Below, one piece after another: positions 1 through 9,767 of a stretch of 64,000 nucleotides of DNA. The notes beneath the pieces were generated by a model. It saw nothing but the letters and a program-made list of their open reading frames with translations, had not been told where the DNA came from and ran no database searches. The DNA lies in the NCBI GenBank assembly GCA_022775905.1, contig JALFJX010000025.1:1-64000 (forward strand), given 5' to 3'. This DNA comes from Methanobrevibacter sp. (GTDB lineage Archaea > Methanobacteriota > Methanobacteria > Methanobacteriales > Methanobacteriaceae). The number at the start of each line of letters is the position of its first letter. Positions within the stretch are counted from its first letter, which is position 1. Both the position numbers and the translations under genes were made by a program.

Positions 1-787
1 ATTAAAACTAGATTATTGAATAACCGTGTTGAGCAGTATAATACTAAGCGCAGCTATTGGGGTGAGGATGAAAGGCAGCCTAGAACAGATGGAATCAACA
101 CTGGCCTTGATCTTGTTGATGCACTTCCTCCAGTAATCAATAAGACAATAGCTAATGCCCGTTATGCTGTGAAACTTGACGGTTATACATCAGGTGTTTT
201 GAAAAACAGAATTGATAAAGCTAATGTTAATATTGTATTGGTGGATAAGGAAAATAAATTATCTGCTGAACAGAAACTTACTTTAATTTTATGGGCAAGA
301 AAAATTGACATCTCACAGGTTGCCAAAAATATTCTTCAGGCAGGAATGGTTGATGGTGAAGGGTTAATTAAACCTGTTGAGAGATGGGACAAATCCATAG
401 GAAAGTATATTAAACCTGTCTTTTTAGAAATTGGTGCTCATGGTTATGGATTAAAGAAAGAATTTAATGATGATAATGAAGTGCAGCTATTCCTTCATGA
501 GATGCCAAAAGATATTGTTAACGGATCTCCTGAGGAGTTTGATAATTATGTTAGTGTTGAAGAGGGAACATTAACGGTTAAGTATGAACCTGAAGAGGTC
601 ATTAACTTCATGTATAATGAGATTTACTGTGAAGCTCAAAGCATTATCCTTAATTGTCTTGATGATATACAAGTGCAACTTGGAGAGAAATCAAGTGGAA
701 AGGATTAATAAGGACAATATCATTGAAGTAAAGCCATCACTTGACAGTAACGGCCAACCTATTGTCACTGAACTTTGTTTTAAATAA
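1..787 (+). pseudogene. Prophage portal-like protein remnant (5' end outside window)
   Basis: The frame is open from the first base, so the true start lies upstream. It encodes about 235 residues to a stop at 706-708. The reading then continues in another frame to a stop at 785-787 (IIEVKPSLD...), which suggests a frameshift near 675-705. The pattern of a segment with PPVINKTI, then QAGMVDGEGLIKP, then EEVINFMYNE followed by a helical segment resembles phage portal proteins, but I recognise no decisive motif. No other phage gene follows: the next gene is an adhesin on the other strand. It may be the end of a prophage remnant. The identity is an inference. Confidence 0.4.
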
Positions 788-954
788 TTCATAAGATAAT
801 ATTCGTTTTAAACATATAAAGATACTGAAAATAGTTAGTTTTCAGTAAAATAAAAAAAGTAATTAGGATTAAAAAATCCTAATTAAAAAGTGTTTAATTG
901 TTTTCTAATGCTCAATATATATTTAATCTTAATAATAAACAATTACACCAATTC

Positions 955-1020
955 TTTCCAGTACAATACCCAATTAACTAATCATTAGTAACTATCTAAT
1001 TTTTTCCAGTACAATACCCA
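955..1020. repeat. Two direct copies of an 18-nt repeat
   Basis: The 18-mer TTTCCAGTACAATACCCA occurs at 955-972 and again at 1003-1020. Each copy is followed by a related stretch containing CATTAGTAA. This looks like a tandem duplication with a unit of about 48 nt that has begun to diverge. It lies just downstream of the adhesin stop codon, between that gene and the prophage-like remnant. Two copies only; not CRISPR. Confidence 0.7.
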
Positions 1021-1050
1021 AATTAAGCTAATCTACCATTAGTAAATTAT

Positions 1051-3759
1051 TTAGCTTTTTCTTCTAGGTATAAATACACAAGAGAGTAATGTAATGATTA
1101 AGACAAGTACAGGAATACCAGTAACAGGACTATTTTCAACAAAAATAGCTGCATTATTGTTATTTAAGCCATTTTCATTATAACTATCACCAATATTACT
1201 GTTATTGTTTGCCTTATTATTATCTGCTTTATTGTTGTTATTAGTATTATTGGTACTATTGGTATTGTTTGTTCTATTGGTGTCATTTGATATGACTTGG
1301 ACTTCTGTACTATTAATTGTAATATTGTCAATTTCATGGGTATTAACAACTATTGCATTAGTAAAATTACCTTCTTTTACTGCTTTAAAGTATAATGTAA
1401 TGTTGGCGGTTTGATTAGGTTCTAAAGTATTAAGATAATAAAATGCATTATTTTTATCGTTCACAGTCCAGTTATCACCACTAAATTTAATATATCTTAA
1501 ATTTTCTGGAATATTCTCATTAAAGTAGACTTTAGTAAGATTATAATCACCGATATTTTTAACCACAACAATATATGAAAGTTCATCACCTAATTTAACA
1601 GCAGTAAGGTTTGGGGTTTTATTTATAAAAATTTTTGCTTCAAATATAGGTAGCTCTAAAGTCTGATAATCAATAGTAGCATATAATGTGTTATTTGTAG
1701 TGCTTTTAGAATATAATGTATTTAATTTATTATTTACCAAAGCCCCGGTTTCAGGATCATACACACCGGTTTTTGCAGTGAAACTTACATTACGTATTGG
1801 TAAATACTGGTTAAAACCATTAATATTTTTACCATCAGTATATTGGGTTAAACCGGCAGTCAAATTATATGTATTACCAACAAACATAACTGTTTCATTA
1901 CTTACAAAGGTCATTAAAACCCAATTATGATTAACAATACCATTTTCACTATTATTGGTATATCTGTCAATTGGATTTTTATTAGAACCCCACCAGTTAT
2001 AGGTCAAATTAACACTATTTTCCCAATAACCATTGCTAACAACATCATGGTTATTATTATCAGGATTATCTATAATAACACAGTTACTAATATTACCACC
2101 ACATATACTTATAGCACCTGCTTCAGGAGCGGTGTTGTTAATGAATATATTGCCTTCTATGATATCAATACCATAGTTATATTCTCCTTGTTTATTACAA
2201 GAGATTGCACCAGCTTCTGAACGTGCAGAGTTATTAACAAATGTGGAATTATATATTCTACCAAGATCCTCATCAGAGATATATATTGCTCCAGCTTCTT
2301 CTGCGGTGTTATTATAAAATGTAGAATTAATTACAGTAAAATAATGATAACCATATGGTCTGTGGGAAATAGCACCACCTTGTTTAGATGCAGTACAATT
2401 AATGAATCTTGAAGATCTGACTGTAACATTAACATTAATACCATCATTAAGTATTGCACCACCATCATATATTAATGCAGTACAATTAATAAAGGTACAG
2501 TTATTAACATTAGATGCAGTACCATCATCATACCATATTGCACCACCTCCAGAAGCGCTAGCGTTAATAAAACTGCAGTTATTAAAGTCTAGGATATTAG
2601 TTTCAGAATTTATGTATAATGCTCCACCATCATCACCACTACTTGTATTAATAAAGCTGCAATTATTAAATATTATACTTCCATCTTCAGAACCACTATA
2701 TGAGTATATTGAACCACCATCAGATTCGGAATGTGAATTAATAAATTTAGAATTTGATATTGTAGTATTGTAAACATCGCTTTCTAAATAGATATCTGAT
2801 CCTTCATTAGCATAATTATTATTAAACAAACAATTATTAATAATTAGGTTCTCACTTGCATCGTCGATTGTCCCATAGGAACAGTTATTATTAGTAAAGT
2901 TTGAATCAACTATTGTTGTATTGATATTATCATCAGTACAGATAGCAGATCCTGAAAACACTACGTGAGTATAATTACTGATTAAATGATTATCATTAAA
3001 GAGACAATTTGATATGTTAAGATTAGAATCTTTAGAAAAAATTCCACCACCATTAACTGTAGCCTTTTCTTTATAATTATCATCAGCACTGAAGTTAACA
3101 TTAGAATTAGTGAAATTAGAATTATTAATATTTGCTGTAGAATCTAGAAGATGAATAGTTCCTCCATTAACAGATAAGAATTTAGTATAGTTAACTAAAT
3201 TTATATTAACTGTATTGTTATTAAAACTACACCCATTAATATTTAATTTACTATTGTTAGCAAATATCGCTGTTCCAGATTCATTGTTCATACCATTTAT
3301 TAGTTTTAAATCATTTAATTCCAAATTTGAATCACTTATATTAAATATCCTAGCAAGATTTGATCCATCCAATGTATGTCCATTACCATTAATAACTAAA
3401 GTTTTACCATTAATTGTAATGCCATTAGGTAGATTGTCATTTTCAGCATATTTATAATCCCTATCTAAATCGATTGTTCCATTTGTATTAGAATCAATTA
3501 ATTTTTGTAAGTCACTGAAACTACCGCCATTGCCATTATCATTTAATATAATTTGAGAGCCATCTCCAGAATTGAGTTTAGTATTATAATCACCTGCAAT
3601 GTTTGAATTATTATTTAAATCCAAATTAGAACTTTGAATACTATCACTATATGAATCGGTACCATTGATTAAACTACTGTCTGTAGCGGATACACCAACC
3701 AAACAAAGAGAGAATAATAGAATAATACTTACTATGAGGATTAATTTCTTTTTTAACAT
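1051..3759 (-). CDS. Adhesin-like surface protein (beta-helix repeats, C-terminal anchor)
   Basis: This 902-residue secreted protein starts at an ATG preceded by a strong AGGAGGTGA site. Residues 1-25 form a signal peptide ending near VSAT. From about 80 to 600 there are many short Asn-rich turns of the type NNCSF.N or GGAI, typical of right-handed parallel beta-helix proteins (PbH1/Pmp-like repeats). An NWWGSNKNP motif closes the helix. Residues about 710-825 look like a DUF11-type beta-sandwich (KVGDELSYIVVVKNIG-like). A low-complexity Asn/Asp/Thr linker then leads to a C-terminal hydrophobic segment (about 875-897) followed by RRKS, which should anchor it in the membrane. Such adhesin-like proteins are abundant in gut Methanobrevibacter and are thought to mediate contact with host glycans or bacteria. 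Unlike the two adhesin genes near 35-38 kb, this one is intact. Confidence 0.9.
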   Translation of the reverse strand: MLKKKLILIVSIILLFSLCLVGVSATDSSLINGTDSYSDSIQSSNLDLNNNSNIAGDYNTKLNSGDGSQIILNDNGNGGSFSDLQKLIDSNTNGTIDLDRDYKYAENDNLPNGITINGKTLVINGNGHTLDGSNLARIFNISDSNLELNDLKLINGMNNESGTAIFANNSKLNINGCSFNNNTVNINLVNYTKFLSVNGGTIHLLDSTANINNSNFTNSNVNFSADDNYKEKATVNGGGIFSKDSNLNISNCLFNDNHLISNYTHVVFSGSAICTDDNINTTIVDSNFTNNNCSYGTIDDASENLIINNCLFNNNYANEGSDIYLESDVYNTTISNSKFINSHSESDGGSIYSYSGSEDGSIIFNNCSFINTSSGDDGGALYINSETNILDFNNCSFINASASGGGAIWYDDGTASNVNNCTFINCTALIYDGGAILNDGINVNVTVRSSRFINCTASKQGGAISHRPYGYHYFTVINSTFYNNTAEEAGAIYISDEDLGRIYNSTFVNNSARSEAGAISCNKQGEYNYGIDIIEGNIFINNTAPEAGAISICGGNISNCVIIDNPDNNNHDVVSNGYWENSVNLTYNWWGSNKNPIDRYTNNSENGIVNHNWVLMTFVSNETVMFVGNTYNLTAGLTQYTDGKNINGFNQYLPIRNVSFTAKTGVYDPETGALVNNKLNTLYSKSTTNNTLYATIDYQTLELPIFEAKIFINKTPNLTAVKLGDELSYIVVVKNIGDYNLTKVYFNENIPENLRYIKFSGDNWTVNDKNNAFYYLNTLEPNQTANITLYFKAVKEGNFTNAIVVNTHEIDNITINSTEVQVISNDTNRTNNTNSTNNTNNNNKADNNKANNNSNIGDSYNENGLNNNNAAIFVENSPVTGIPVLVLIITLLSCVFIPRRKS

Positions 3760-4396
3760 ATTTTCACCTCCTTGTAAACTGTATAGACAATTAAAACAAT
3801 ATTATATTTTTACAATTGAAATAAATTTTAAATTATTAAATAAAATACTATTTTTATTAAATAATATTGAATAAACATTCATCATTAAGCAAAAAACTTA
3901 ATGAGTATACTATGTATTATTTAATATTTAAAAGTTTTTACTATTTAAAATCAAATAAACCATAAGTTTAATAAAATAAAATTTAAAAAATCAACTAAAT
4001 TATGATTGAATACCTAAATAAATTGTTTAATAACATTTAAAAACTTTTTTAATCAATTAAGTAAAGATAAAATTAGAAATTAATAAAATGATAAAAATTA
4101 GATTCTAGCTAAATAAAAAATCATTAAATAAAAATACATAATTAAACTTAAAATATAAAAATATTAAACAAAAAAATCAATTTGAAAGGAAAAATAGATT
4201 AAATAAAGAAAAAATAAAGAATAAATAGAAAAATAAAGAAAAATAAAACCTAAAAACAAAGACAAAAACAAAAAACCATTAAATAGGAATAAGCAATTAA
4301 ATTAAGAATAAATTTTAATTAAAACTATAAAAACAGCAAAAATCCATAAAATAATAAAAAAATAAAAAAAGTAAAATTGAATTAAAATAGTTTAAA
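3760..4396. other. Long adenine-rich intergenic region, no gene seen
   Basis: This 637-bp stretch lies upstream of the adhesin gene and downstream of the ClC pseudogene. I see no ORF with homology and no tRNA. About 4140-4380 is strikingly A-rich on the + strand (runs of AAATAAAGAAAAAATAAAGAA type), so strand composition is strongly skewed. The adhesin promoter, read leftward, should lie around 3780-3900. Confidence 0.6.
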
Positions 4397-5445
4397 TCAA
4401 TATATTAACTTAATATTAAATAATAATGAAAATCCACATCCAATTATAATTCCACAAAAGATTACTGGGAAGAAATGACCTCCTTTCCATCCAGTTTTAA
4501 TACAAATATTAGTAAGGAGCAACTTTGCAAGTCCAATAGTAATTAAAATAATTGGACTGTATACTGCATAAGTTTCAAGAATTAATTCCATATTTGTTTC
4601 ACCAGAAAACAGAGTCAATGGTGATATTATACCGAAAATGCCTAATATTAATCCCCCAATTAAACATGTAATTAGAATATTATCTTTGAATTTCATTTTT
4701 CCAAGTATTTTTTCAGTATACTTATCAAAGAGTAAATATATTATTCCAAATAATGAACCGATAATTGCTAATGGTACTCCAAGTATTCTCTCAAAGTTAC
4801 TTATATCATATCCGCCAACATGAGGAAAACCTAGGGGTGCACCGAAAAATTCTCCAATAATATAAAAGACAAGTAGAGCTCCTAAAATACAGAAAATATT
4901 ACTATATGTCTTTTTTTCACTGTTTTCCTGATTTTCTATTAGAGCCACCAGACCGTATAATGGTGCTACAAATATCAAAGAGAATACTGAGTTGATACAT
5001 ACATCACAGATATCATAAATATTTTTCTTAAAAAAAGTCATGAATTTTGATAGCCACATGCAGAGAGCTATTATGATGTCGCATAATCCGGCTTCAGGTC
5101 AGATACTCCCTCCAAATATTATGGGAATCAGTGCACTGACAAATATTAAAAGTATATTTTCATTTCGCAATTTTTTTCCTTTTTTCTGTCTGAGAGCATT
5201 ACATTCATTTCGTAAACGGATTCACAGTATTTACTCTTAATCAGACCTAAAATTAATCCTCCTACCAGATATATTATAATTGGATAAACTTTTAAGTCAA
5301 ATTGTCCTGGAAGATAATCCCATAAAAATGCAGTTCCAATTTTCATTAATTTCAAAAATAACCAAACAATAACTGCAAAAATCATCCCCATTAAAAAGCA
5401 TCCGGCATAATAGGTTAAATTTTTTCTTGATATTATCATAGTCAT
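4397..5445 (-). pseudogene. Broken ClC-family chloride channel/transporter
   Basis: Read leftward, an N-terminal part (from a likely ATG at 5445, MTMIISRKNLTYY, then hydrophobic helices) and a C-terminal part (TGWKGGHFFPVIFCG near 4440-4500) together match a ClC anion channel/exchanger of multi-pass membrane type. They are separated by two lesions. One is a frameshift around 5146-5165. The other is an in-frame TGA at 5101-5099 inside the conserved filter motif, which reads GGSI-stop-PEAG where GGSIGPEAG is expected (GGA to TGA would explain it). The C-terminal ORF alone starts at MWLSKF and lacks the pore-forming N-terminal half, so it is very unlikely to work. Confidence 0.85.
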
Positions 5446-5600
5446 ACTATTTAGTTTATAGTTATTAAATAGGTGGAATATTCTTTTTTGTGATTGTAAA
5501 ATAAAAATGATGCATGGAGTAAAATTAGGATTTGTTTTCAATTTCGCTTTGATAATATTTATTAATAATATTTGATAGAATAACAGTTATCTCTACAAAT

Positions 5601-6330
5601 AGTAAAAAACACCATGAAGCTAAACCTTTTCTTAAATGGGTTGGGGGAAAAACAATTAATTTCTACAATTGAAGAGCGATTGCCTCAAGAGATTAAAGAA
5701 TCTAAAAATATTGATTAATATGTAGAACCATTTATTGGTGGAGGAGCTTTATTTTTCTATTTAATGAATAATTATAAAATTAAAGAATCTTATATTTTTG
5801 ATATTAATAAAGAACTTATTTTGACATATAATGTTATTAAAAATAATCATAGAGAATTAATTGAAAAATTATCAATTTTACAAGAAGAATATGTGCCTAG
5901 AAATCAAGATGATAGAAAAGAATATTATCTTATTAGGAGTACTTTTAATAATGATATCGTTGATTTTGAAAATTATTCAGAAGAACATATCACCAGGGCA
6001 TCTTATACTATTTTCATGAATAAAACTTGTTTTAATGGTTTATTTAGTTAATCAAAAAGGAAAATTTAATGTTCCTCATGGAAGATATAAAAATCCTTTG
6101 ATTTGTGATAAAGAAAATTTACTTGCTGTATCTAAATTATTAAAAAATACAAACATTATTAATGCTAGTTTTCTAAAATCTGAAAAAAAATCATTGATGA
6201 TAGTTCTTTAGTGTATTTAGATTCTCCATATAGGCCATTGAATAAAAAATCTAATTTTAATAATTATGCAGGATTTCAATTCACTGATGAAGATCAAATA
6301 AAAGTAGGGGATTATTATTATAGAAATTCA
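5601..6330 (+). pseudogene. Remnant of DpnII-type adenine DNA methyltransferase (GATC)
   Basis: Joining three frames gives a D12-class (Dam/DpnM-like) methyltransferase: AKPFLKWVGGK at about 5619, VEPFIGGGALFF (SAM-binding motif I), FDINKELILTYNVI, NKTCFNGLF, and VYLDSPYRPLNKKS at about 6210, where DSPY stands for the catalytic DPPY. Lesions: a frameshift near 5655, TAA at 5716-5718, a frameshift near 6045 and another in an A8 run near 6183-6190. The final part of the enzyme is missing. The reading runs straight into the nuclease remnant, so a deletion has removed the M/R junction. It would have protected host GATC sites from the partner nuclease. Confidence 0.85.
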
Positions 6331-7027
6331 AATTTTAAACAGTTTAAACAAAATCGGTGGAGAAGATATTGAAACTAAATTTGGAGAGATTTTGGAAAGA
6401 TATCCTGAAGTTGTGGTTATTTTACCAAATATTCTAGCTGTTCGTGATAAAAAATTAGATGTTTTAGATCTAGACAGTGGTGAATTTAAAAATATTGAAT
6501 TTAAAAGTAAAAAATTTAATAAAGATGAGATAATTAATTTTTGTAAGGAATTTGGATTATTAGATATGTTTTCTCATATAGATGATTTGTATTCTTATCT
6601 TGTTGGTACTCAAGTAGGATTGGATACTCATGCGAGGAAAAATCGTAGTGGTAAGGTTTTTGAAGATATTGTAGGAAAATTACTTGCTGAAAAAATTAAA
6701 GATAAATCTGAATTAAGGTTAGGTAAAGAAGATACCATTCCTTTTGAGAGAACTAAACGATGGGATCATGTTATTTATAAACATGATGATCCGGTAATAT
6801 TTTTTGAATGTAATTTTTATAATGCTAGTGGAAGTAAACCTATTGAAGTAGCACATACTTATGCAGATTTATAAAAACAATTAAATGATTCTCAATATAC
6901 ATTTATTTGGGTCACTGATGGTAAAGGATGGAATAAGATGTCTAAATCATTGAAAGAAGTTGCTCCAGATATAAATTATATTTTAAATTATAGAATGCTT
7001 ACAAAATGTATTAATAATTTTATTTAA
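6331..7027 (+). pseudogene. Remnant of DpnII/MboI-type restriction endonuclease
   Basis: From about 6346 the sequence reads KIGGEDIETKFGEILERYPE, then GTQVGLDTHARKNRSGKVFED, then ECNFYNASGSKP. These match the DpnII restriction enzyme family, including the GLDTxxRKNRSG block and the FxExNFYxGSGSK block. TAA at 6872-6874 interrupts the protein after YADL; the same frame then continues QLNDSQYTFIWVTDGKGWNK to a natural end at 7025-7027, which matches the family's C-terminal WxTDGxGW. The first 50-80 residues are absent. Both M and R are dead, which is the safe order for loss of a restriction system. Confidence 0.85.
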
Positions 7028-7575
7028 ATTAATGGTAGTTTTGTGATGAATAAATCCCTAACTGTATCCATTGAATCTAATTTTATATATTTGATAGCTA
7101 GTTATTACTAATTAATGGTGAATTGATGGAGAAAATTAAATGTTCTAATTAAAAATGAAAACTTAAATGAATTAAAAGTGATATGTAAGTCACGTTTAAA
7201 AGGGATATTATTTTATATAATATTCAAAACAATTTAATACGTTAATTTCTAAATTATTAACTTAAAGAAATGAATTGAGAAGAAGCATGGGGTGTTTCAT
7301 GAAATAAAAAAAGATTATTCTTTTATGGGATATTAGTTGTTTATCTTATATAAACTTGTATTCATTATATGCGCTTAAACAAAAGCTTGAATATAATCAT
7401 TTTTTATTTTATTTTTTTAGAAACATTTTTATTATACTAATTAATTAAGTTATTCCATAGGTTTTATTCTATATCTCAATATAGCTGTCTACAAGTTTTA
7501 ATGTATTCGTACTATTTTTATATTTTCATAAAAATGTAAATAAACCTTTTTTTAATTTATTCGGAGGTTTTAATT
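7028..7575. other. Intergenic region with decayed duplication, otherwise no gene seen
   Basis: Apart from the fumarase-like fragment at 7057-7185, I find no supported gene in this 548-bp stretch. It ends in the ribosome-binding site GGAGGTTTT for the original start (ATG 7576) of the MATE gene. Confidence 0.5.
7057..7185 (+). repeat. Decayed copy of the fumarase beta promoter and first codons
   Basis: The stretch CCATTGAATCTAATTTTATATA..., then GGTGAATTGATGGA, then AAATTAAATGTTCTAATTAA, closely follows the promoter and 5' end of the intact gene at about 9108-9230. Only the first 25 or so codons are recognisable, and the reading frame is broken. The two copies bracket the MATE transporter gene. 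Confidence 0.75.
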
Positions 7576-7660
7576 ATGAATTTTATATTGAGGGATTGTT
7601 ATTAGTGCAACTGATTTAATTAACAATCCTCGTAAAAGTATCATAGGATTAAGTATTCCT

Positions 7661-8923
7661 ATGATTGTATCTTTACTTTTAACAATGATTAATAATGTTG
7701 CAGATGCAATGTGGGTTAGTGGTTTAGGTTCAGATGCACTTGCGGCAATAGGTATTGTAACACCAATTTTTATTATAATAATTGGTTTGGGAATTGGAAT
7801 TTCAGCAGGAGTAAACTCATCTGTGGCTCGTTTTATAGGAAAAGGAGATTTAAAACAAGCTGGAAATAGTGGAGTTCATGGATTAATTATTAGTATTATT
7901 ATAAGTATTATTATCCCGGTCATTCTTTTGGTCTTTTTAAAACAGATTTTAATAGCTATTGGTGGTGCAAGTGTTTTAGATCTTGCATATGATTATGGTT
8001 TTTGGATTATTATAGGAGCATTTTCGGTTATTGTTCAGTATGTTTTCAGTGGTGTTTACAGATCTGAAAATAAAGGAATTAAATCAAATTTTCCATTAGC
8101 TCTTGCAGCTATTTTAAACATCTGTCTAGATCCAATTTTTATTTATACCTTTAATATGGGAGTTGCTGGAGCTGCAATAGCTACAGTTTTATCAAATATT
8201 ATATCTTTAATGCTTTTCATTTATTGGAGATATATAAAAGGAGGAGAATTATTAGATTTAAATACTTATAATAAAAACATGTCCATTTATAAAGATATTA
8301 TCTCAGTGGGTGTTCCTGCAAGTATGGAACAGATTTTAATGTCTTTGTTTTCAATGATTATTAATGTAATTCTGGTTATGGTTGCAACTACAGAAGCAGT
8401 AGCTGTTTATACAACTGTGTGGAGATTAATTAGTATTGGTGTTATGATTCCTGTTGGATTTGGAACAGGTTCAATTAGTATTTTTGGAGCATTATTTGGT
8501 GCCCGTAAAAGTGAAACAATTCTAGAATCATTTAAATTCACTCAAATTATTGGATTTGTAGGTTCTGTATTAATGGCTATTATTTTAGCTATTTTCTCTC
8601 CACTATTGGCATTGCTCTTTGGTGGTGCTGGACTAAATGACCAAATTATATCTATAACAGTTTTACTTTCATTATATGTTGTATTTTCAAGTTGGAGTAT
8701 TGTTTCAGGCTGTATCTTGCAGAGTTTTGGTCGTGGAGATTACAGTCTCTATTTTACATTCTTTAAACAGATTATTCTAACATTAATTTTTATATTTTTA
8801 TTTATAGGTTTAAAAGAAACTGGTGTTTATTATGGAATTATTGCAGCTAATTTTGTTGGTGGTGTAATTGAAATAATCTTCACTTATATCTATGTAAAAA
8901 GGATTCAAAAGTATTATAAATGA
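7661..8923 (+). CDS. MATE-family multidrug efflux transporter (5' end probably frameshifted)
   Basis: A 420-residue multi-pass membrane protein with about 12 hydrophobic helices. Features such as NNVADAMWVSGLGSDALAAIG near the N-terminus, a repeat of this half-pattern around residue 215 (SVGVPASMEQILMS), and VSGCILQSFGRGDY are typical of MATE Na+/H+-coupled drug antiporters. Homology extends upstream of this ATG in the same frame (TDLINNPRKSIIGLSIP from about 7610), but a TGA at 7589-7591 closes the frame and no ATG, GTG or TTG lies between. An ATG at 7576 with a good GGAGG site reads only nine codons in another frame. A one-base indel near 7580-7600 probably separated start from body, so the protein may start internally and lack part of helix 1. 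Confidence 0.8.
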   Translation: MIVSLLLTMINNVADAMWVSGLGSDALAAIGIVTPIFIIIIGLGIGISAGVNSSVARFIGKGDLKQAGNSGVHGLIISIIISIIIPVILLVFLKQILIAIGGASVLDLAYDYGFWIIIGAFSVIVQYVFSGVYRSENKGIKSNFPLALAAILNICLDPIFIYTFNMGVAGAAIATVLSNIISLMLFIYWRYIKGGELLDLNTYNKNMSIYKDIISVGVPASMEQILMSLFSMIINVILVMVATTEAVAVYTTVWRLISIGVMIPVGFGTGSISIFGALFGARKSETILESFKFTQIIGFVGSVLMAIILAIFSPLLALLFGGAGLNDQIISITVLLSLYVVFSSWSIVSGCILQSFGRGDYSLYFTFFKQIILTLIFIFLFIGLKETGVYYGIIAANFVGGVIEIIFTYIYVKRIQKYYK

Positions 8924-9167
8924 TGCTATTTAATTCTTTTTTATATTATTTTTTGCATTTTTTTATAACTCAGAATAGTATAAATATAATTCCATTAGAA
9001 TCTATATAATTTCTAGAACTTTTTTTACCTTTTCTAAAATTTCAGTTCATAATATCCGATTATGTAATGTTTTTATAGGGCATTATTTTTCAGATTGCTA
9101 TTTTTATCCATTAAATTTATTAAATCTAAAAATTTTATATATTTATATATTATTAAAGGTGGAATTG

Positions 9168-9689
9168 ATGGAAAGAAAATTAAATGTTCCAATTAAAGAT
9201 GAAAATTTAAATGAATTGAAAGCTGGAGATGTAGTTTACCTGACAGGTAATATTTTAACTGCAAGAGATCAGGCTCACAAAAGAATTCTTGAAAATGGCG
9301 CACCATTGGATATTTCAGGTGCTGCTTTGTTTCATGCAGGTCCTATAGTTACAGAGGAAGATGGAAATTATAAGATGGTTGCTGTTGGCCCCACAACTTC
9401 AATGAGAATGAATCCTTATCAAAGTGATGTTTTAGATTTAGGTGCTAAAATTGTCATTGGTAAAGGTGGAATGGATGATACTGTAAGGGAAGCATTAGTT
9501 AGAAATAATGCGATTTATGTGGTGGCAACAGGAGGCTGTGCTGCATTATATGTGGATGCAGTTGAGGAAATTGAAAGTGTTGACTGGTTGGATTTAGGAA
9601 TGCCTGAAGCTATCTGGAATTTGAAAGTTAAAGATTTTGGACCTCTTATAGTGGCTATGGATAGTGAAGGTAATAGCTTGTATGATTAA
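9168..9689 (+). CDS. fumB: Fumarate hydratase (class I), beta subunit / C-terminal domain
   Basis: A 173-residue protein matching the beta subunit of the two-subunit [4Fe-4S] fumarase/tartrate dehydratase family. Together with a separately encoded alpha subunit it hydrates fumarate to malate in the incomplete reductive TCA route of methanogens. Diagnostic stretches are [20 protein letters not shown], the [12 protein letters not shown] motif, and IGKGGM followed by [10 protein letters not shown] chose the ATG at 9168 because AAGGTGG precedes it at good distance; a GTG nine bases upstream is also in frame. A TATA-like TTTATATATTTATATATT lies just upstream. The alpha subunit is not in this window. 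Confidence 0.92.
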   Translation: MERKLNVPIKDENLNELKAGDVVYLTGNILTARDQAHKRILENGAPLDISGAALFHAGPIVTEEDGNYKMVAVGPTTSMRMNPYQSDVLDLGAKIVIGKGGMDDTVREALVRNNAIYVVATGGCAALYVDAVEEIESVDWLDLGMPEAIWNLKVKDFGPLIVAMDSEGNSLYD

Positions 9690-9767
9690 AAATAAATATT
9701 TATATATAGTTTAATTTCATATTATATTTTAATAAAATTAGTGATTGTAAATTATGGTTGTGTTATT

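Noticed and set aside
955-1020. CRISPR-like repeat
   Set aside because: Only two copies, with flanking sequence also similar; a tandem duplication explains it better. No cas genes in the window.
955-1020. Phage attachment sites
   Set aside because: The repeats are only 48 nt apart and are not near a tRNA or integrase, so they cannot flank an excised element.
2402-2773. 123-codon ORF antisense to the adhesin gene
   Set aside because: Mirror of the repetitive adhesin coding sequence; no start signal and low-complexity translation.
4397-5059. Independent short membrane protein from MWLSKF
   Set aside because: It is the C-terminal part of the ClC gene; upstream sequence in the same frame past the TGA continues the family (FVSALIPIIFGGSI).
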